Positions 19,794 through 29,113 of a stretch of 52,704 nucleotides of DNA are shown here, piece by piece. The stretch comes from Geobacteraceae bacterium (lineage in GTDB: Bacteria > Desulfobacterota > Desulfuromonadia > Geobacterales > Pseudopelobacteraceae), in assembly GCA_021286935.1 (NCBI GenBank), contig JAJTBI010000012.1, forward strand, positions 1 through 52,704, read 5' to 3'. The position numbers were made by a program, and so were the translations under genes. The notes under the pieces were generated by a model. The model searched no databases. It saw nothing but the letters and a program-made list of their open reading frames with translations, and was not told where the DNA came from. Position 1 is the stretch's first letter. The number at the start of each line of letters is the position of its first letter.

Positions 19794-20282
19794 ATGACCG
19801 GTTTTTTGAAGGGAACGGTGTTGGTACTGGTGTTGGTGCTGCTGCAGACATCGGTACTTCCTCTGTATCTCTCGACACTCTATAAACCTGATCTGCTACT
19901 GATTCTGATGGTCTTCCTTGCCTTGCGGACACCTGTCAGCACAAGCCTCCCGGCAGCGTACGGTCTTGGTCTCTTGAAAGATTGTTTAAGCGGGCTGTAC
20001 CTTGGCTTAAATGCCTTTTCTTTCTTGATAGTCTATCTGGTGTTAAAAGCCCTTTCTGACCGCCTTTATGTCCAGAATGCATTGCTGCTGGTCTTGACCG
20101 TTTCTCTCTCCACCCTTGCCACTATACTGATTAATACTGTGCTGCTGACGATTTTTTCAGAGGCCAACGGCATATTTTCATCAATGCTGACCGCGATGCT
20201 GCCGCATCTGTTGATGAATGCCTTTGTGGCATCTCTGGTGGCGTTATTTCCTGAACTTGGCAGAGCCAGGGCTGTCAAATGA
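19794..20282 (+). CDS. mreD: Rod shape-determining protein MreD
   Basis: A 162-residue, highly hydrophobic membrane protein with about five membrane segments, including the family pattern YKPDLLLILMVFLALRTP and LKDCLSGLYLGLNAFSFL. It is part of the elongasome and lies 12 bp after mreC. Its stop codon overlaps the ATG of mrdA (ATGA), so the two are translationally coupled. Confidence 0.9.
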   Translation: MTGFLKGTVLVLVLVLLQTSVLPLYLSTLYKPDLLLILMVFLALRTPVSTSLPAAYGLGLLKDCLSGLYLGLNAFSFLIVYLVLKALSDRLYVQNALLLVLTVSLSTLATILINTVLLTIFSEANGIFSSMLTAMLPHLLMNAFVASLVALFPELGRARAVK

Positions 20283-22195
20283 TCAAAGGGCAACGCTACG
20301 TCAGAGAGCTCGCTCAGCCACGGCAGCGCACCATACCACTGGCTATTGTGGTGACGGTGCTCTTTTTTCTGCTTTTGCTGCGCCTCTGGTATCTGCAGAT
20401 CATCAAGGTTGATGACTACCGGGCAATGTCGGAGAACAACCGTCTGCGTTTTCTGCCGGTGGCTGCCTCCCGTGGTGCCTTGATGGATCGTAACGGGACG
20501 GTGATGGTCAACAACAGGCCTTCCTTCAGTCTGTCGATCATTCCCCAGGAAGTTAAGGATGTAGAGGGAATGTTGGACCGGTTGGCTGCGCTTCTGAAGC
20601 TGGACCGGGCTGAGCTGCAGGAACGCTGGGAGAAAACCAAGGGGCGCGCCCGTTACTATCCGGTGGTGATTGCGGTGAATATTACCCAGGATCAGGTTGA
20701 GATAGTGGAAGAAAACCGGTTGCGCTTGCCTGGGGTAGAGGTCAGTGTCAAGCCGATCCGGGAATATGCCTTTCAGAATTCAGCTGCTCATCTGCTGGGG
20801 TATATTGGTGAGGTCTCTGATAAAGAGTTGGATGCTCCTGCCTACAGTGACTATAACCCGGGTGACTATGTTGGTAAAAACGGCATTGAAAAAGCCTGGG
20901 AAAAAGAGCTGCACGGCAGCGATGGCGGCCGTCAGCTTGAGGTTGATTCCAGAGGCCGCGTACTGCGGGTGCTGAGCGAGAGCAGTCCGACCGTTGGCAA
21001 CAGTCTGGTCCTGACAGTTGACAGCCGGTTACAGCGAGCAGCAGAGCAGGCGTTCGGGGGGCAGGCCGGTGCTGCAGTGGTGATGAATGTGAACAATGGA
21101 GAAGTGCTGGCCTTTGTCAGCAGCCCTACCTTTGACCCCTCGCTCTTTGCCGGGCGTATTCCGACAGATATCTGGAAGAAATATCTTGAAGATAAACGTC
21201 ATCCACTTGAGAACAAGGCCTTAGCCGGCCAGTATCCACCCGGCTCAACCTTCAAGATGCTGACAGCCCTGGCAGGTCTTGAGGCAGGGGTCATCAATGA
21301 AAATACCACAATTTCTGATCCTGGTTATTATGAGATGGGAGGTCACAAGTTCCGCGACTGGAAGGCGAGTGGCCATGGAGTAGTTAATCTTCGGAAATCA
21401 TTGAAAGAATCTTGTGATACCTATTATTACATGCTGGGTGAAAAGCTGGGGGTTGACCGTATTGCGGCGATGGCCGAGCGATTTATGCTGGGAAAAGAGC
21501 TGGGGATAGGGCTGCAAAATGAAAAGAAAGGATTGATTCCCAGTACTGCCTGGAAGTTGAAGCGCTTTGGTAAAAAATGGTTTCCCGGTGAGACCCTGCC
21601 GGTTGCTATTGGCCAGGGCTATGTCCTGATGACACCGATTCAGCTGGCCTCCATGGTGGCGACGGTTGCCAATGAAGGGACTATTTACCGGCCACATCTG
21701 GTCAAGAAGGTGGTTGACCCTGATGGCAAAACTATAAAGGAGTTTATGCCTGAAACCCTTGGTACCACCGGTATTTCATCAGCCTCGTTCAAAAAAGTGA
21801 AGCAGGGCCTCTACGCTGTTGTCAATGATCCTGGTGGGACCGGTGCCAATGCCCGTTTGTGGGATGTCAAGGTAGCTGGTAAGACCGGTACATCCCAGGT
21901 CGTAAAACTGGGGGAAGACCGTAAAAAAGCCCGCAAGTATGAACATATGGATCATGGCCTGTTTGTGGCCTTTGCCCCCTATGATAAGCCGGAGGTTGCC
22001 GTGGCGGTGGTGGTGGAGCATGGCGGTGGTGGCGGTGCGGTAGCAGCTCCGATTGCCGGCAAGATCCTGCGTAGCTATTTTGATCTGCAGAAACCGCCTA
22101 CAAAACAGAAATATGCTGAGAAGGAAGAGCAAGAACCGGCAGAAGCGCCTGTCAAACGGCAGGAAATGCCGGCTGAGAGAGAGACTGAAGAGTGA
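20279..22195 (+). CDS. mrdA: Penicillin-binding protein 2 (elongation transpeptidase)
   Basis: A 638-residue class B PBP that cross-links peptidoglycan during side-wall growth. It has an N-terminal membrane anchor (about 20-42), a dimerisation/pedestal domain (about 60-240) and a transpeptidase domain (about 255-615). Active-site motifs are STFK (Ser323-Lys326), SCD in KESCDTYYYM (the SxN-type motif) and KTG in GKTGTSQVV. The tail is Glu/Lys/Pro-rich. It overlaps mreD by four bases and rodA by four (GTGA). Confidence 0.95.
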   Translation: MIKGQRYVRELAQPRQRTIPLAIVVTVLFFLLLLRLWYLQIIKVDDYRAMSENNRLRFLPVAASRGALMDRNGTVMVNNRPSFSLSIIPQEVKDVEGMLDRLAALLKLDRAELQERWEKTKGRARYYPVVIAVNITQDQVEIVEENRLRLPGVEVSVKPIREYAFQNSAAHLLGYIGEVSDKELDAPAYSDYNPGDYVGKNGIEKAWEKELHGSDGGRQLEVDSRGRVLRVLSESSPTVGNSLVLTVDSRLQRAAEQAFGGQAGAAVVMNVNNGEVLAFVSSPTFDPSLFAGRIPTDIWKKYLEDKRHPLENKALAGQYPPGSTFKMLTALAGLEAGVINENTTISDPGYYEMGGHKFRDWKASGHGVVNLRKSLKESCDTYYYMLGEKLGVDRIAAMAERFMLGKELGIGLQNEKKGLIPSTAWKLKRFGKKWFPGETLPVAIGQGYVLMTPIQLASMVATVANEGTIYRPHLVKKVVDPDGKTIKEFMPETLGTTGISSASFKKVKQGLYAVVNDPGGTGANARLWDVKVAGKTGTSQVVKLGEDRKKARKYEHMDHGLFVAFAPYDKPEVAVAVVVEHGGGGGAVAAPIAGKILRSYFDLQKPPTKQKYAEKEEQEPAEAPVKRQEMPAERETEE

Positions 22196-23292
22196 TTGAC
22201 CGCCGCCTTGTAACCAACTTTGACTGGACCCTGATCGGTCTGGTCAGCGCCATCTGTCTGATGGGGGTGCTAAATATCTACAGCGCTTCGGCTGCCTATA
22301 AACTTGGTGGGGCGCCGTACTACATCAAGCAGCTGAACTGGATGGCCTTTGGGCTGTTGCTGTCGCTGGTGGTGGCAAGCCTTGACTACCACATTCTTGA
22401 AGACTTCTCCTACTGGTTCTACGGTTTTCTGGTGCTGCTCCTGATTGCGGTGCTTTTGGTGGGTAAACGCTCATTAGGGGCAACCCGTTGGCTTAACCTC
22501 GGTTTTTTTACCATTCAGCCCTCAGAGTTGATGAAGATTGTCATTGTGATCACCTTTGCACGTTTCTTTAACAATTTCCACTCGGTAGGGGGGCTGACGG
22601 TCAAGGAAATGCTGATCCCGCTGGGGTTGCTGGCTCTGCCTGCCCTGTTGATCATGAAACAGCCTGATCTTGGTACTGCCACTCTGGTGGTGATGATTGC
22701 TGTTTCCATGGCCTTCTACATTGGCTTCCGCTGGGCCACCATCGTAACCTTTGCCTTGGTCACAGTACCGCTTTTCTGGTTCGGCTGGGCGGTCTACATG
22801 AAGCCGTATCAGAAAAACCGGGTGCTTGATTTTATCAACCCGGAACGTTCCCGGCTGGGGAGCGGTTATCACATCATTCAAAGCAAAATTGCTGTTGGTT
22901 CAGGAGGATTCTGGGGCAAAGGGTATGTCAAGGGGACCCAGGCTCAGCTCCGTTTTCTGCCGGAACAGCATACCGACTTTGCCTTTTCAGTCTTTGCAGA
23001 GGAATGGGGGTTTTTCGGCACCTTGATCCTGATTGTACTGTACCTCTGTCTGATTCTCTGGGGCCTGAATATCGCCCGTCGCTGCAATGACCGGCTTGGT
23101 GGCCTGTTGGCGGTCGGTGTGACGGCTATGCTGTTCTGGCACTCGGTGATCAACATCGGTATGGTCATCGGCCTCTTTCCGGTGGTTGGTGTGCCGCTGC
23201 CGTTCTTCTCCTATGGCGGCACTTCAATGATTACTTCCATGGTTGGTATCGGGATTTTGCAAAGTATCAGCATGCGACGGTTTATGTTTTAA
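22192..23292 (+). CDS. rodA: Peptidoglycan glycosyltransferase RodA (SEDS family)
   Basis: A 366-residue polytopic SEDS protein that polymerises glycan strands with PBP2. Family motifs are IYSASAAY, KRSLGATRWLNLGFFTIQPSELMK, the loop MKPYQKNRVLDFINPE and the C-terminal FPVVGVPLPFFSYGGTSM. The start is GTG at 22192, overlapping the mrdA stop. It closes the mreC-mreD-mrdA-rodA operon. Confidence 0.95.
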   Translation: MIDRRLVTNFDWTLIGLVSAICLMGVLNIYSASAAYKLGGAPYYIKQLNWMAFGLLLSLVVASLDYHILEDFSYWFYGFLVLLLIAVLLVGKRSLGATRWLNLGFFTIQPSELMKIVIVITFARFFNNFHSVGGLTVKEMLIPLGLLALPALLIMKQPDLGTATLVVMIAVSMAFYIGFRWATIVTFALVTVPLFWFGWAVYMKPYQKNRVLDFINPERSRLGSGYHIIQSKIAVGSGGFWGKGYVKGTQAQLRFLPEQHTDFAFSVFAEEWGFFGTLILIVLYLCLILWGLNIARRCNDRLGGLLAVGVTAMLFWHSVINIGMVIGLFPVVGVPLPFFSYGGTSMITSMVGIGILQSISMRRFMF

Positions 23293-23355
23293 TATTTTTG
23301 TGCTAAAGTCTGTCGGTTTCACCATTCATACGTCATAAAAACCTGGAGATACACA

Positions 23356-26055
23356 ATGATCAGCAGTCTGATTCGCAAGGTTATCGGCAGCAAGAACGAA
23401 CGTGAACTGAAGCGGCTTTGGCCGATTGTAGCCAAGATAAACAGTCTTGAACCACAGATGCAGGCTCTGTCCGATGAGGCCCTGCGGGGTAAGACCGCAG
23501 AGTTTAAAGAGCGCTACAGCAAGGGTGAGTCTCTGGACTCCATGCTGCCTGAGGCCTTTGCGGTCTGCCGTGAAGGTGGTCGTCGTGAACTGGGGATGCG
23601 CCATTTTGATGTGCAGTTGATCGGTGGTATGACCCTGCATGCCGGCAAGATCGCAGAGATGAAAACCGGTGAAGGTAAGACCCTGGTGGCAACCTTGGCA
23701 GCCTACTTGAACGCCATTTCCGGCAAGGGCGTACATGTCGTGACGGTTAACGACTATCTGGCACGGCGGGACTCGGAATGGATGGGGCGGCTTTACGGAT
23801 TTCTGGGGCTGACCACCGGTGTGATCCTGCATGGTCTGACCGATGAGGAACGACGTGAAAACTACGCAGCTGATATCACCTACGGCACCAACAACGAATT
23901 CGGTTTTGACTATCTGCGCGACAACATGAAGTTCTCACTGGATGACTATGTGCAGCGTGGCTTTAACTTTGCCGTTGTTGACGAGGTTGACTCGATTCTG
24001 ATCGACGAAGCCCGTACTCCGCTGATCATCTCCGGCCCAACGGAAGAATCCACCGACAAATACTACATCATCAACCAGATTATTCCCCGCCTGGTACAGG
24101 GGGAGGTCAAAGAGGTTGAGGCCAATACCATCTCTGGCAAGAAAAAGATCTATACCGGTGACTTTACCATCGATGAAAAGGCCAAGAGTGCCACGCTGAC
24201 TGAGCAGGGTGTTTCCAATGTTGAAAAACTGCTCAAGATCGAGAACCTGTATGATCCCCGCAATATCGAGACCCTGCACCATGTTAATCAGGCGTTGCGT
24301 GCCCATGCCATGTATAAGCGGGATGTGGACTATGTGGTTAAAGATGGCGAAGTTCTGATCGTAGACGAATTTACCGGTCGCCTGATGCCGGGTCGGCGTT
24401 GGTCAGATGGTCTGCATCAAGCGGTGGAGGCCAAAGAAGGGGTGCGGATCGAGAGTGAAAACCAGACCCTGGCCACCATTACCTTCCAGAATTACTTCCG
24501 GATGTACAGCAAACTGTCCGGTATGACCGGTACAGCTGATACTGAAGCAGAGGAATTCCACAAGATCTACAAGCTGGATGTGACGGTGATCCCCACCAAC
24601 CGTCCGCTGCTGCGCCCTGACTATCCTGATGTGATTTACAAGACCGAGAAGGAGAAGTTTGACGCGGTCATTAAGGATATCAAGGAACATTACGAAAAAG
24701 GCCAGCCCTGTCTGGTGGGTACCATTTCGATTGAAAAATCAGAGGTGCTGTCCGAACTGCTGCGCAAACAGGGGGTGCCGCACTTTGTGCTGAACGCCAA
24801 ACAGCATGAGAAAGAGGCAGAGATTGTCTCCCAGGCCGGTCGTAAACAGGCGATCACCATCGCCACCAACATGGCGGGTCGTGGTACTGATATCGTACTG
24901 GGTGGTAACCCGGATAGTCTGTTGAAACAGTGGAAATTGGCCAATCCCGATGCCACTGAAGAACAGGCAGCGGCTATGCTGGCACAGTTCAAACAACAGT
25001 GCGCCACTGAGCATGATGAGGTAGTGGCCCTGGGCGGTCTGCATATTATCGGTACCGAGCGCCACGAATCACGCCGGATTGACAACCAGCTGCGGGGCCG
25101 TTCCGGTCGTCAGGGTGACCCCGGTTCATCACGCTTTTACCTCTCACTGCAGGATGACCTGTTGCGGATCTTTGGTTCCGAGCGGGTGGCCAAGATCATG
25201 GACTTCCTAAAGATTGAAGAGGGAGAGGCGATCACCCACAGCATGATCAACAAGTCGATCGAAAATGCCCAGAAAAAGGTGGAAGCCCACAACTTTGAGA
25301 TCCGTAAGCACCTGATCGATTACGATGACGTCATGAACAAGCAGCGTGAGGTGATCTACACCCAGCGCCGCGAGATCCTGGCTGGTGAGGATATCCGCGA
25401 GAGCTTCCTTGAGATGCTGGATGACACCATCGGTGATATTGTCAAGGCCTATGCCTTTGAAAAGGATGCACCGCTTGAGTGGGATTGGGAGTCGCTGTCC
25501 GAGACCGTCTTCCGATGCTTCTCGCTGCAACTGGAGCTGACCCGTGAGATGATCGCCCGCCTGAATGCCGATGGCCTGCAGGCCATGCTGAAGGAGCAGG
25601 TCCACGCCATTGTCAACCGCAAGGCTGAAGACCTTGGCGATGAGCTGATGGATCATCTGATCCGGGTGGTGATGCTGCAGGCGATTGACGTACACTGGAA
25701 AGACCACCTGCTGAATATTGACCATCTTAAAGAAGGGATCGGCCTGCGCAGCTATGGCCAGAAGGATCCCAAGCAGGAGTATAAGAAAGAGGCCTTCCAC
25801 CTCTTTATGGAGATGATCATCCGTATCCGCGAGGAAACGGTTGAGAAGGTGTTCTGGGTTCAGATTGAGAAAGAAGAAGACATTGATGAGCTGGAAGAAG
25901 AACAAGTAGAGCGTAGCCGCAAGATGTTCCAGGCTATTACGGTTAATGATGATGAACATCCTGCCGAGCCGGCCAAGAGCCAGAAAAATGCCGGGCGGAA
26001 TGAACCTTGTCCGTGTGGTAGCGGGAAAAAATACAAAAAATGCTGCGGTAAGTGA
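23356..26055 (+). CDS. secA: Preprotein translocase ATPase SecA
   Basis: The 899-residue motor of Sec export. Nucleotide-binding domain 1 has Walker A GEGKT (105-109) and [20 protein letters not shown]. The preprotein cross-linking domain lies in about 225-375, and the second helicase domain has [17 protein letters not shown] and [10 protein letters not shown]. The C-terminal SEC-C zinc motif [13 protein letters not shown] ends the protein (Cys 885, 887, 896, 897). GGAG lies seven bases before the ATG. It is downstream of rodA with a 63-bp gap. A palindromic repeat begins two bases after the stop. Confidence 0.97.
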   Translation: MISSLIRKVIGSKNERELKRLWPIVAKINSLEPQMQALSDEALRGKTAEFKERYSKGESLDSMLPEAFAVCREGGRRELGMRHFDVQLIGGMTLHAGKIAEMKTGEGKTLVATLAAYLNAISGKGVHVVTVNDYLARRDSEWMGRLYGFLGLTTGVILHGLTDEERRENYAADITYGTNNEFGFDYLRDNMKFSLDDYVQRGFNFAVVDEVDSILIDEARTPLIISGPTEESTDKYYIINQIIPRLVQGEVKEVEANTISGKKKIYTGDFTIDEKAKSATLTEQGVSNVEKLLKIENLYDPRNIETLHHVNQALRAHAMYKRDVDYVVKDGEVLIVDEFTGRLMPGRRWSDGLHQAVEAKEGVRIESENQTLATITFQNYFRMYSKLSGMTGTADTEAEEFHKIYKLDVTVIPTNRPLLRPDYPDVIYKTEKEKFDAVIKDIKEHYEKGQPCLVGTISIEKSEVLSELLRKQGVPHFVLNAKQHEKEAEIVSQAGRKQAITIATNMAGRGTDIVLGGNPDSLLKQWKLANPDATEEQAAAMLAQFKQQCATEHDEVVALGGLHIIGTERHESRRIDNQLRGRSGRQGDPGSSRFYLSLQDDLLRIFGSERVAKIMDFLKIEEGEAITHSMINKSIENAQKKVEAHNFEIRKHLIDYDDVMNKQREVIYTQRREILAGEDIRESFLEMLDDTIGDIVKAYAFEKDAPLEWDWESLSETVFRCFSLQLELTREMIARLNADGLQAMLKEQVHAIVNRKAEDLGDELMDHLIRVVMLQAIDVHWKDHLLNIDHLKEGIGLRSYGQKDPKQEYKKEAFHLFMEMIIRIREETVEKVFWVQIEKEEDIDELEEEQVERSRKMFQAITVNDDEHPAEPAKSQKNAGRNEPCPCGSGKKYKKCCGK

Positions 26056-26056
26056 T

Positions 26057-26177
26057 GGAGCGGTCTTTTTCCGCAATATCTGCGTAAGTCTTCGACCGTG
26101 CTTGTGCGGCGTACTGACCGTGTACGCCTCCGCGCACGTTCTCGACAGCCTTGATCTTGCGAAAAAATTCTCACTCC
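26057..26177. repeat. Palindromic repeat element, copy 2 (3' of secA)
   Basis: A 121-bp imperfect palindrome. GGAGCGGTCTTTTTCCGCAA at the left pairs with TTGCGAAAAAATTCTCACTC(C) at the right. The exact centre is CGTAC-TGACCGT-GTACG (26110-26126) within GCGG...CTCCGC, with further internal pairing of CGTGC with GCACG and of TCGA with TCGA. The ends and core match copy 1 after sppA; the intermediate arms differ. It fills most of the secA-argJ gap. Confidence 0.75.
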
Positions 26178-26201
26178 TGACGGTTTGAGAGAGGTTTTGC
26201 C

Positions 26202-27383
26202 ATGACCTTAAAAGGTTTTCAATTTTCAGTTGTAGAAGCAGCCATCAAGAAACCGGGTCGTAAGGATCTGGCTCTGATCTTTTCCGAAACACCGGCAACG
26301 GCTGCAGCGGTTTTTACCACCAACGCGGTCAAGGCGGCTCCGGTGCTGCTCTCTGCTGAACGGATTGCTGGTGGTAAGGCCCAGGCCCTGGTGGTCAACA
26401 GCGGTAATGCCAATGCCTGTACCGGCGCTCAAGGGATGCTGGATGCCCAAAAGACCAGTCAGTTGCTGGCAGCAGGGTTGGGTATTACAGAAGAACTGGT
26501 GCAGGTCTCTTCCACCGGCGTGATCGGGGTGCCGTTGCCCATGGATCGCCTGACCGCTGCCATTCCCGCTCTGGTGGCTGGTTGCGGCAGTGCCACAATT
26601 GATGACCTGGCCGCGGCCATCATGACCACCGACACCTTTCCCAAGGTTGCCCAGCGTACTGGCAGTGTCAACGGTGTCAGCTATACCGTGGCCGGTGTTG
26701 CCAAAGGTGCTGGCATGATCATGCCCAATATGGCTACCATGCTTTCCTTTGTGATGACTGATGCAACGATTGATCCTGCCTTGATCGACAGTATCTTCCG
26801 TCGTGGTGTTGATCGCTCCTTTAACGCCATTACCATTGATGGTGATACCTCCACCAACGACACCTGTCTGTTGTTGGCCAACGGTGCTGCTGGAACGCCG
26901 GTAATTGCTGCCGGGACGCCTGAGGCTGATCAGTTTGCTCGTCTGCTTGATGAGGTTCTGCTGGATCTGGCCAGACTGATTGTTAAAGATGGTGAAGGCG
27001 CCACCAAGTTTGTGGAGATCCGTATCAGCGGTGCTGATTCTGATGCCGATGCCAAGCGGGCTGCCATGGCGGTTGCTAATTCTTCGTTGGTCAAGACCGC
27101 CTTTTTTGGGCAGGATGCCAACTGGGGCCGAATTTTTGCGGCAGTCGGCTATTCAGGTGCCAAGGTCAACTCTGATCTGCTGGCACTCTGGTTTGATGAT
27201 GTCTGTATGGCTAAGGCCGGTATCTTCAACGGTGGTGATGCCGAGGCCAGGGGTACTGAGGTGTTGCGTAAAAAGGAATTTAATGTCCGGGTCGATCTTG
27301 GCTTGGGGCAAGGAAGCGCAACGGTGTACACCTCTGACCTCTCCCATGAGTACGTCAGCATCAACGCCGATTATCGTACCTGA
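26202..27383 (+). CDS. argJ: Bifunctional glutamate N-acetyltransferase / ornithine acetyltransferase
   Basis: A 393-residue self-cleaving Ntn-type enzyme of the cyclic arginine pathway. It moves acetyl from N-acetylornithine to glutamate. The autoproteolysis site is in KGAGMIMPNMATML, between Ala178 and Thr179; Thr179 becomes the nucleophile of the beta chain. Other signatures are VNSGNANACTG and the C-terminal YTSDLSHEYVSINADYRT. GAGAGAGG lies about eight bases before the ATG. Whether it is mono- or bifunctional cannot be decided from sequence alone. Confidence 0.95.
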   Translation: MTLKGFQFSVVEAAIKKPGRKDLALIFSETPATAAAVFTTNAVKAAPVLLSAERIAGGKAQALVVNSGNANACTGAQGMLDAQKTSQLLAAGLGITEELVQVSSTGVIGVPLPMDRLTAAIPALVAGCGSATIDDLAAAIMTTDTFPKVAQRTGSVNGVSYTVAGVAKGAGMIMPNMATMLSFVMTDATIDPALIDSIFRRGVDRSFNAITIDGDTSTNDTCLLLANGAAGTPVIAAGTPEADQFARLLDEVLLDLARLIVKDGEGATKFVEIRISGADSDADAKRAAMAVANSSLVKTAFFGQDANWGRIFAAVGYSGAKVNSDLLALWFDDVCMAKAGIFNGGDAEARGTEVLRKKEFNVRVDLGLGQGSATVYTSDLSHEYVSINADYRT

Positions 27384-27402
27384 TTCTCCGACGGGAGGTA
27401 GT

Positions 27403-27801
27403 ATGATGAAAAAGCTGCTATCGGTTCTGTGTGCACTGCTTGTGGTTGGTCTGACAGTCCCGTTGTGGGCTGGTTCACTTAGTATTACTGAACTGGCAGT
27501 CACCACCAAGGTGTCAAAGGGTAAACCGATTGATGCAGTTCATCGTATTTCCCATCGCACGGTCAAGGCGCTGTATTGCTTCACCCGTACCGTATCAGAT
27601 GACGCTGGCGAAGCAACAATCAAGCATGTCTGGACACGGAACGGTCAGGTGGTTAAGGAAGCCGATCTACCGGTCAAAGGAAAACGCTGGCGGGCTTACA
27701 GCACCCTGCCGGTAGATGTCTCAAGTGTCGGCAACTGGCGTGTTGATGTCAAAGACGGAGCAGGAGCGGTTATTAAATCAGTGGAGTTCAGGGTACAGTA
27801 A
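27403..27801 (+). CDS. DUF2914-domain exported protein
   Basis: A 132-residue secreted protein. The signal peptide is MMKKLLSVLCALLVVGLTVPLWA (cleavage after residue 23). The rest is one DUF2914 domain, recognisable from KPIDAVHRIS...ALYCFTRTV, KHVWTRNGQVVKEADLPV, RWRAYSTLPV and GNWRVDVKD. The function of the family is unknown. GGGAGG lies five bases before the ATG. It is 19 bp after argJ, and a terminator follows 23 bases after its stop. Confidence 0.85.
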   Translation: MMKKLLSVLCALLVVGLTVPLWAGSLSITELAVTTKVSKGKPIDAVHRISHRTVKALYCFTRTVSDDAGEATIKHVWTRNGQVVKEADLPVKGKRWRAYSTLPVDVSSVGNWRVDVKDGAGAVIKSVEFRVQ

Positions 27802-27824
27802 ATGATGATCAATACCGTAACCTC

Positions 27825-27849
27825 AAGCCGCCTTTTGGGCGGCTTTTTT
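27825..27849 (+). terminator. Rho-independent terminator after the DUF2914 gene
   Basis: AAGCCGCC (27825-27832) pairs with GGCGGCTT (27838-27845), followed by TTTTTT (27844-27849). It lies inside the longest possible reading frame of the next gene, which argues that the serine hydrolase starts further downstream. Confidence 0.85.
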
Positions 27850-27870
27850 CTGCACCTGATCAGGAGTGCG

Positions 27871-29025
27871 TTGATACTTGTCTTTTGCAGCCTGCTGTTG
27901 GCGGGTGCTGGAACCGCCTGGGCAGAGCAGGACCTGCTGCAGGAATTAGGGCGTACTGCGGTGCTTGATACCATGCTGCAAAATGCGGTCAGGCAGGGTC
28001 TGATCAGCGGTGGTGTGGTACTGATAGGCAACCGGAATGGCACCCTCTATACCCATGCCGCAGGACGTGCCGGTTTTGAAGCTGCCTCCCGCCCGCTTAC
28101 GGTAGGGACCGTGTTTGATATCGCCTCACTAACCAAGGTGTTTGCCACAACACCAGCCGTTATCAGGCTGATGGATCAAGGTTCGCTTTCACTACTTGAT
28201 CCGCTTTCACGTTGGTTTCCAGAGTTTAAGGGCAAGGAAATAACCGTATTACACCTGCTGACCCATACGTCAGGGTTGCATGACGGCATGCTTGACCCCT
28301 CTGCACCATTGGAAAGTGCCATCAGTCGTGCTGCCAGCCAGTCATCTGACAAGCCGGGTACCCGCTTCCAGTATGCTGATATCAATTTTATCCTGCTGGG
28401 GAACCTGGTGCGCAGGATCAGTGCCTTCGGGCTTGACGGCTATTGTCAGGAAGCTTTTTATCAGCCCTTGGGCATGGAGCATACCAGTTTTAATCCGCCA
28501 GCAAACGGCAATACTGCAGCAACATTGGGAGGTCGGAACGGGGTTCTGAAAGGGGTTGTACAGGACCCAAATGCTCGTCTGCTGGGGGGGGTGGCTGGCC
28601 ATGCCGGCCTGTTCAGCACCGCCGAAGATCTGGGACGGTTTTCCAGGATGTTGTTGAATGGCGGTGTGCTGGATGGTCACCGGGTGCTTTCAGCGCGAGC
28701 AGTCGCCCAGATGACGGCGCCATATTTTTTCAAAAATGGCAAGATTGTACGTGGACTTGGGTGGGATAGAGAATCGCCCTTTTCTGCACCCAAAGGTGCA
28801 CTTTTTTCTGAAGTTTCCTATGGACATACTGGCTACAGTGGCTCATCGGTCTGGATTGATCCTGAAGCCAATCTGTATGTTATTTTGCTGACAACGCGGC
28901 TCGATTACCGCAACCGGCGTGGTTTTAACCGGTTACGCAGTGATATCTCAACCCTTGCTGCAGCCCTGTTTGCAGGACATGAAAAGACAGCTGGCGCACA
29001 AATGCCCCAAAATACTGGGCCTTGA
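27871..29025 (+). CDS. Exported serine hydrolase, beta-lactamase class C-like
   Basis: A secreted enzyme of the serine beta-lactamase-like (class C/AmpC/esterase) family. Motifs are STK-type SLTK in DIASLTKVFATTP, YAD-x-N in FQYADINF, and HTG in YGHTGYSGSS as the KTG equivalent. Substrates in this family range from peptidoglycan peptides to small esters, and this one is unassigned. The open frame extends back to an ATG at 27802, but that would place a strong terminator hairpin inside codons 8-16. The TTG at 27871 has AGGAG four bases upstream and gives a short signal peptide ending in AWA, 384 residues in all, although it lacks a basic n-region. The start is therefore uncertain. The C-terminus is typical (WIDPEANLYVILLTTR). 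Confidence 0.78.
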   Translation: MILVFCSLLLAGAGTAWAEQDLLQELGRTAVLDTMLQNAVRQGLISGGVVLIGNRNGTLYTHAAGRAGFEAASRPLTVGTVFDIASLTKVFATTPAVIRLMDQGSLSLLDPLSRWFPEFKGKEITVLHLLTHTSGLHDGMLDPSAPLESAISRAASQSSDKPGTRFQYADINFILLGNLVRRISAFGLDGYCQEAFYQPLGMEHTSFNPPANGNTAATLGGRNGVLKGVVQDPNARLLGGVAGHAGLFSTAEDLGRFSRMLLNGGVLDGHRVLSARAVAQMTAPYFFKNGKIVRGLGWDRESPFSAPKGALFSEVSYGHTGYSGSSVWIDPEANLYVILLTTRLDYRNRRGFNRLRSDISTLAAALFAGHEKTAGAQMPQNTGP

Positions 29026-29113
29026 CACTCGTTAGACCGTATGTTAGTGTCTTCCACGTTTTGTGCCAATTCTTCTGTAGCGCATCATCAGCAATCCTTG
29101 CGGGGAGGGACCG

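Noticed and set aside
25207..26076. Minus-strand frame of 289 codons over the secA 3' end
   Set aside because: Antisense to conserved secA codons, with no start signal.
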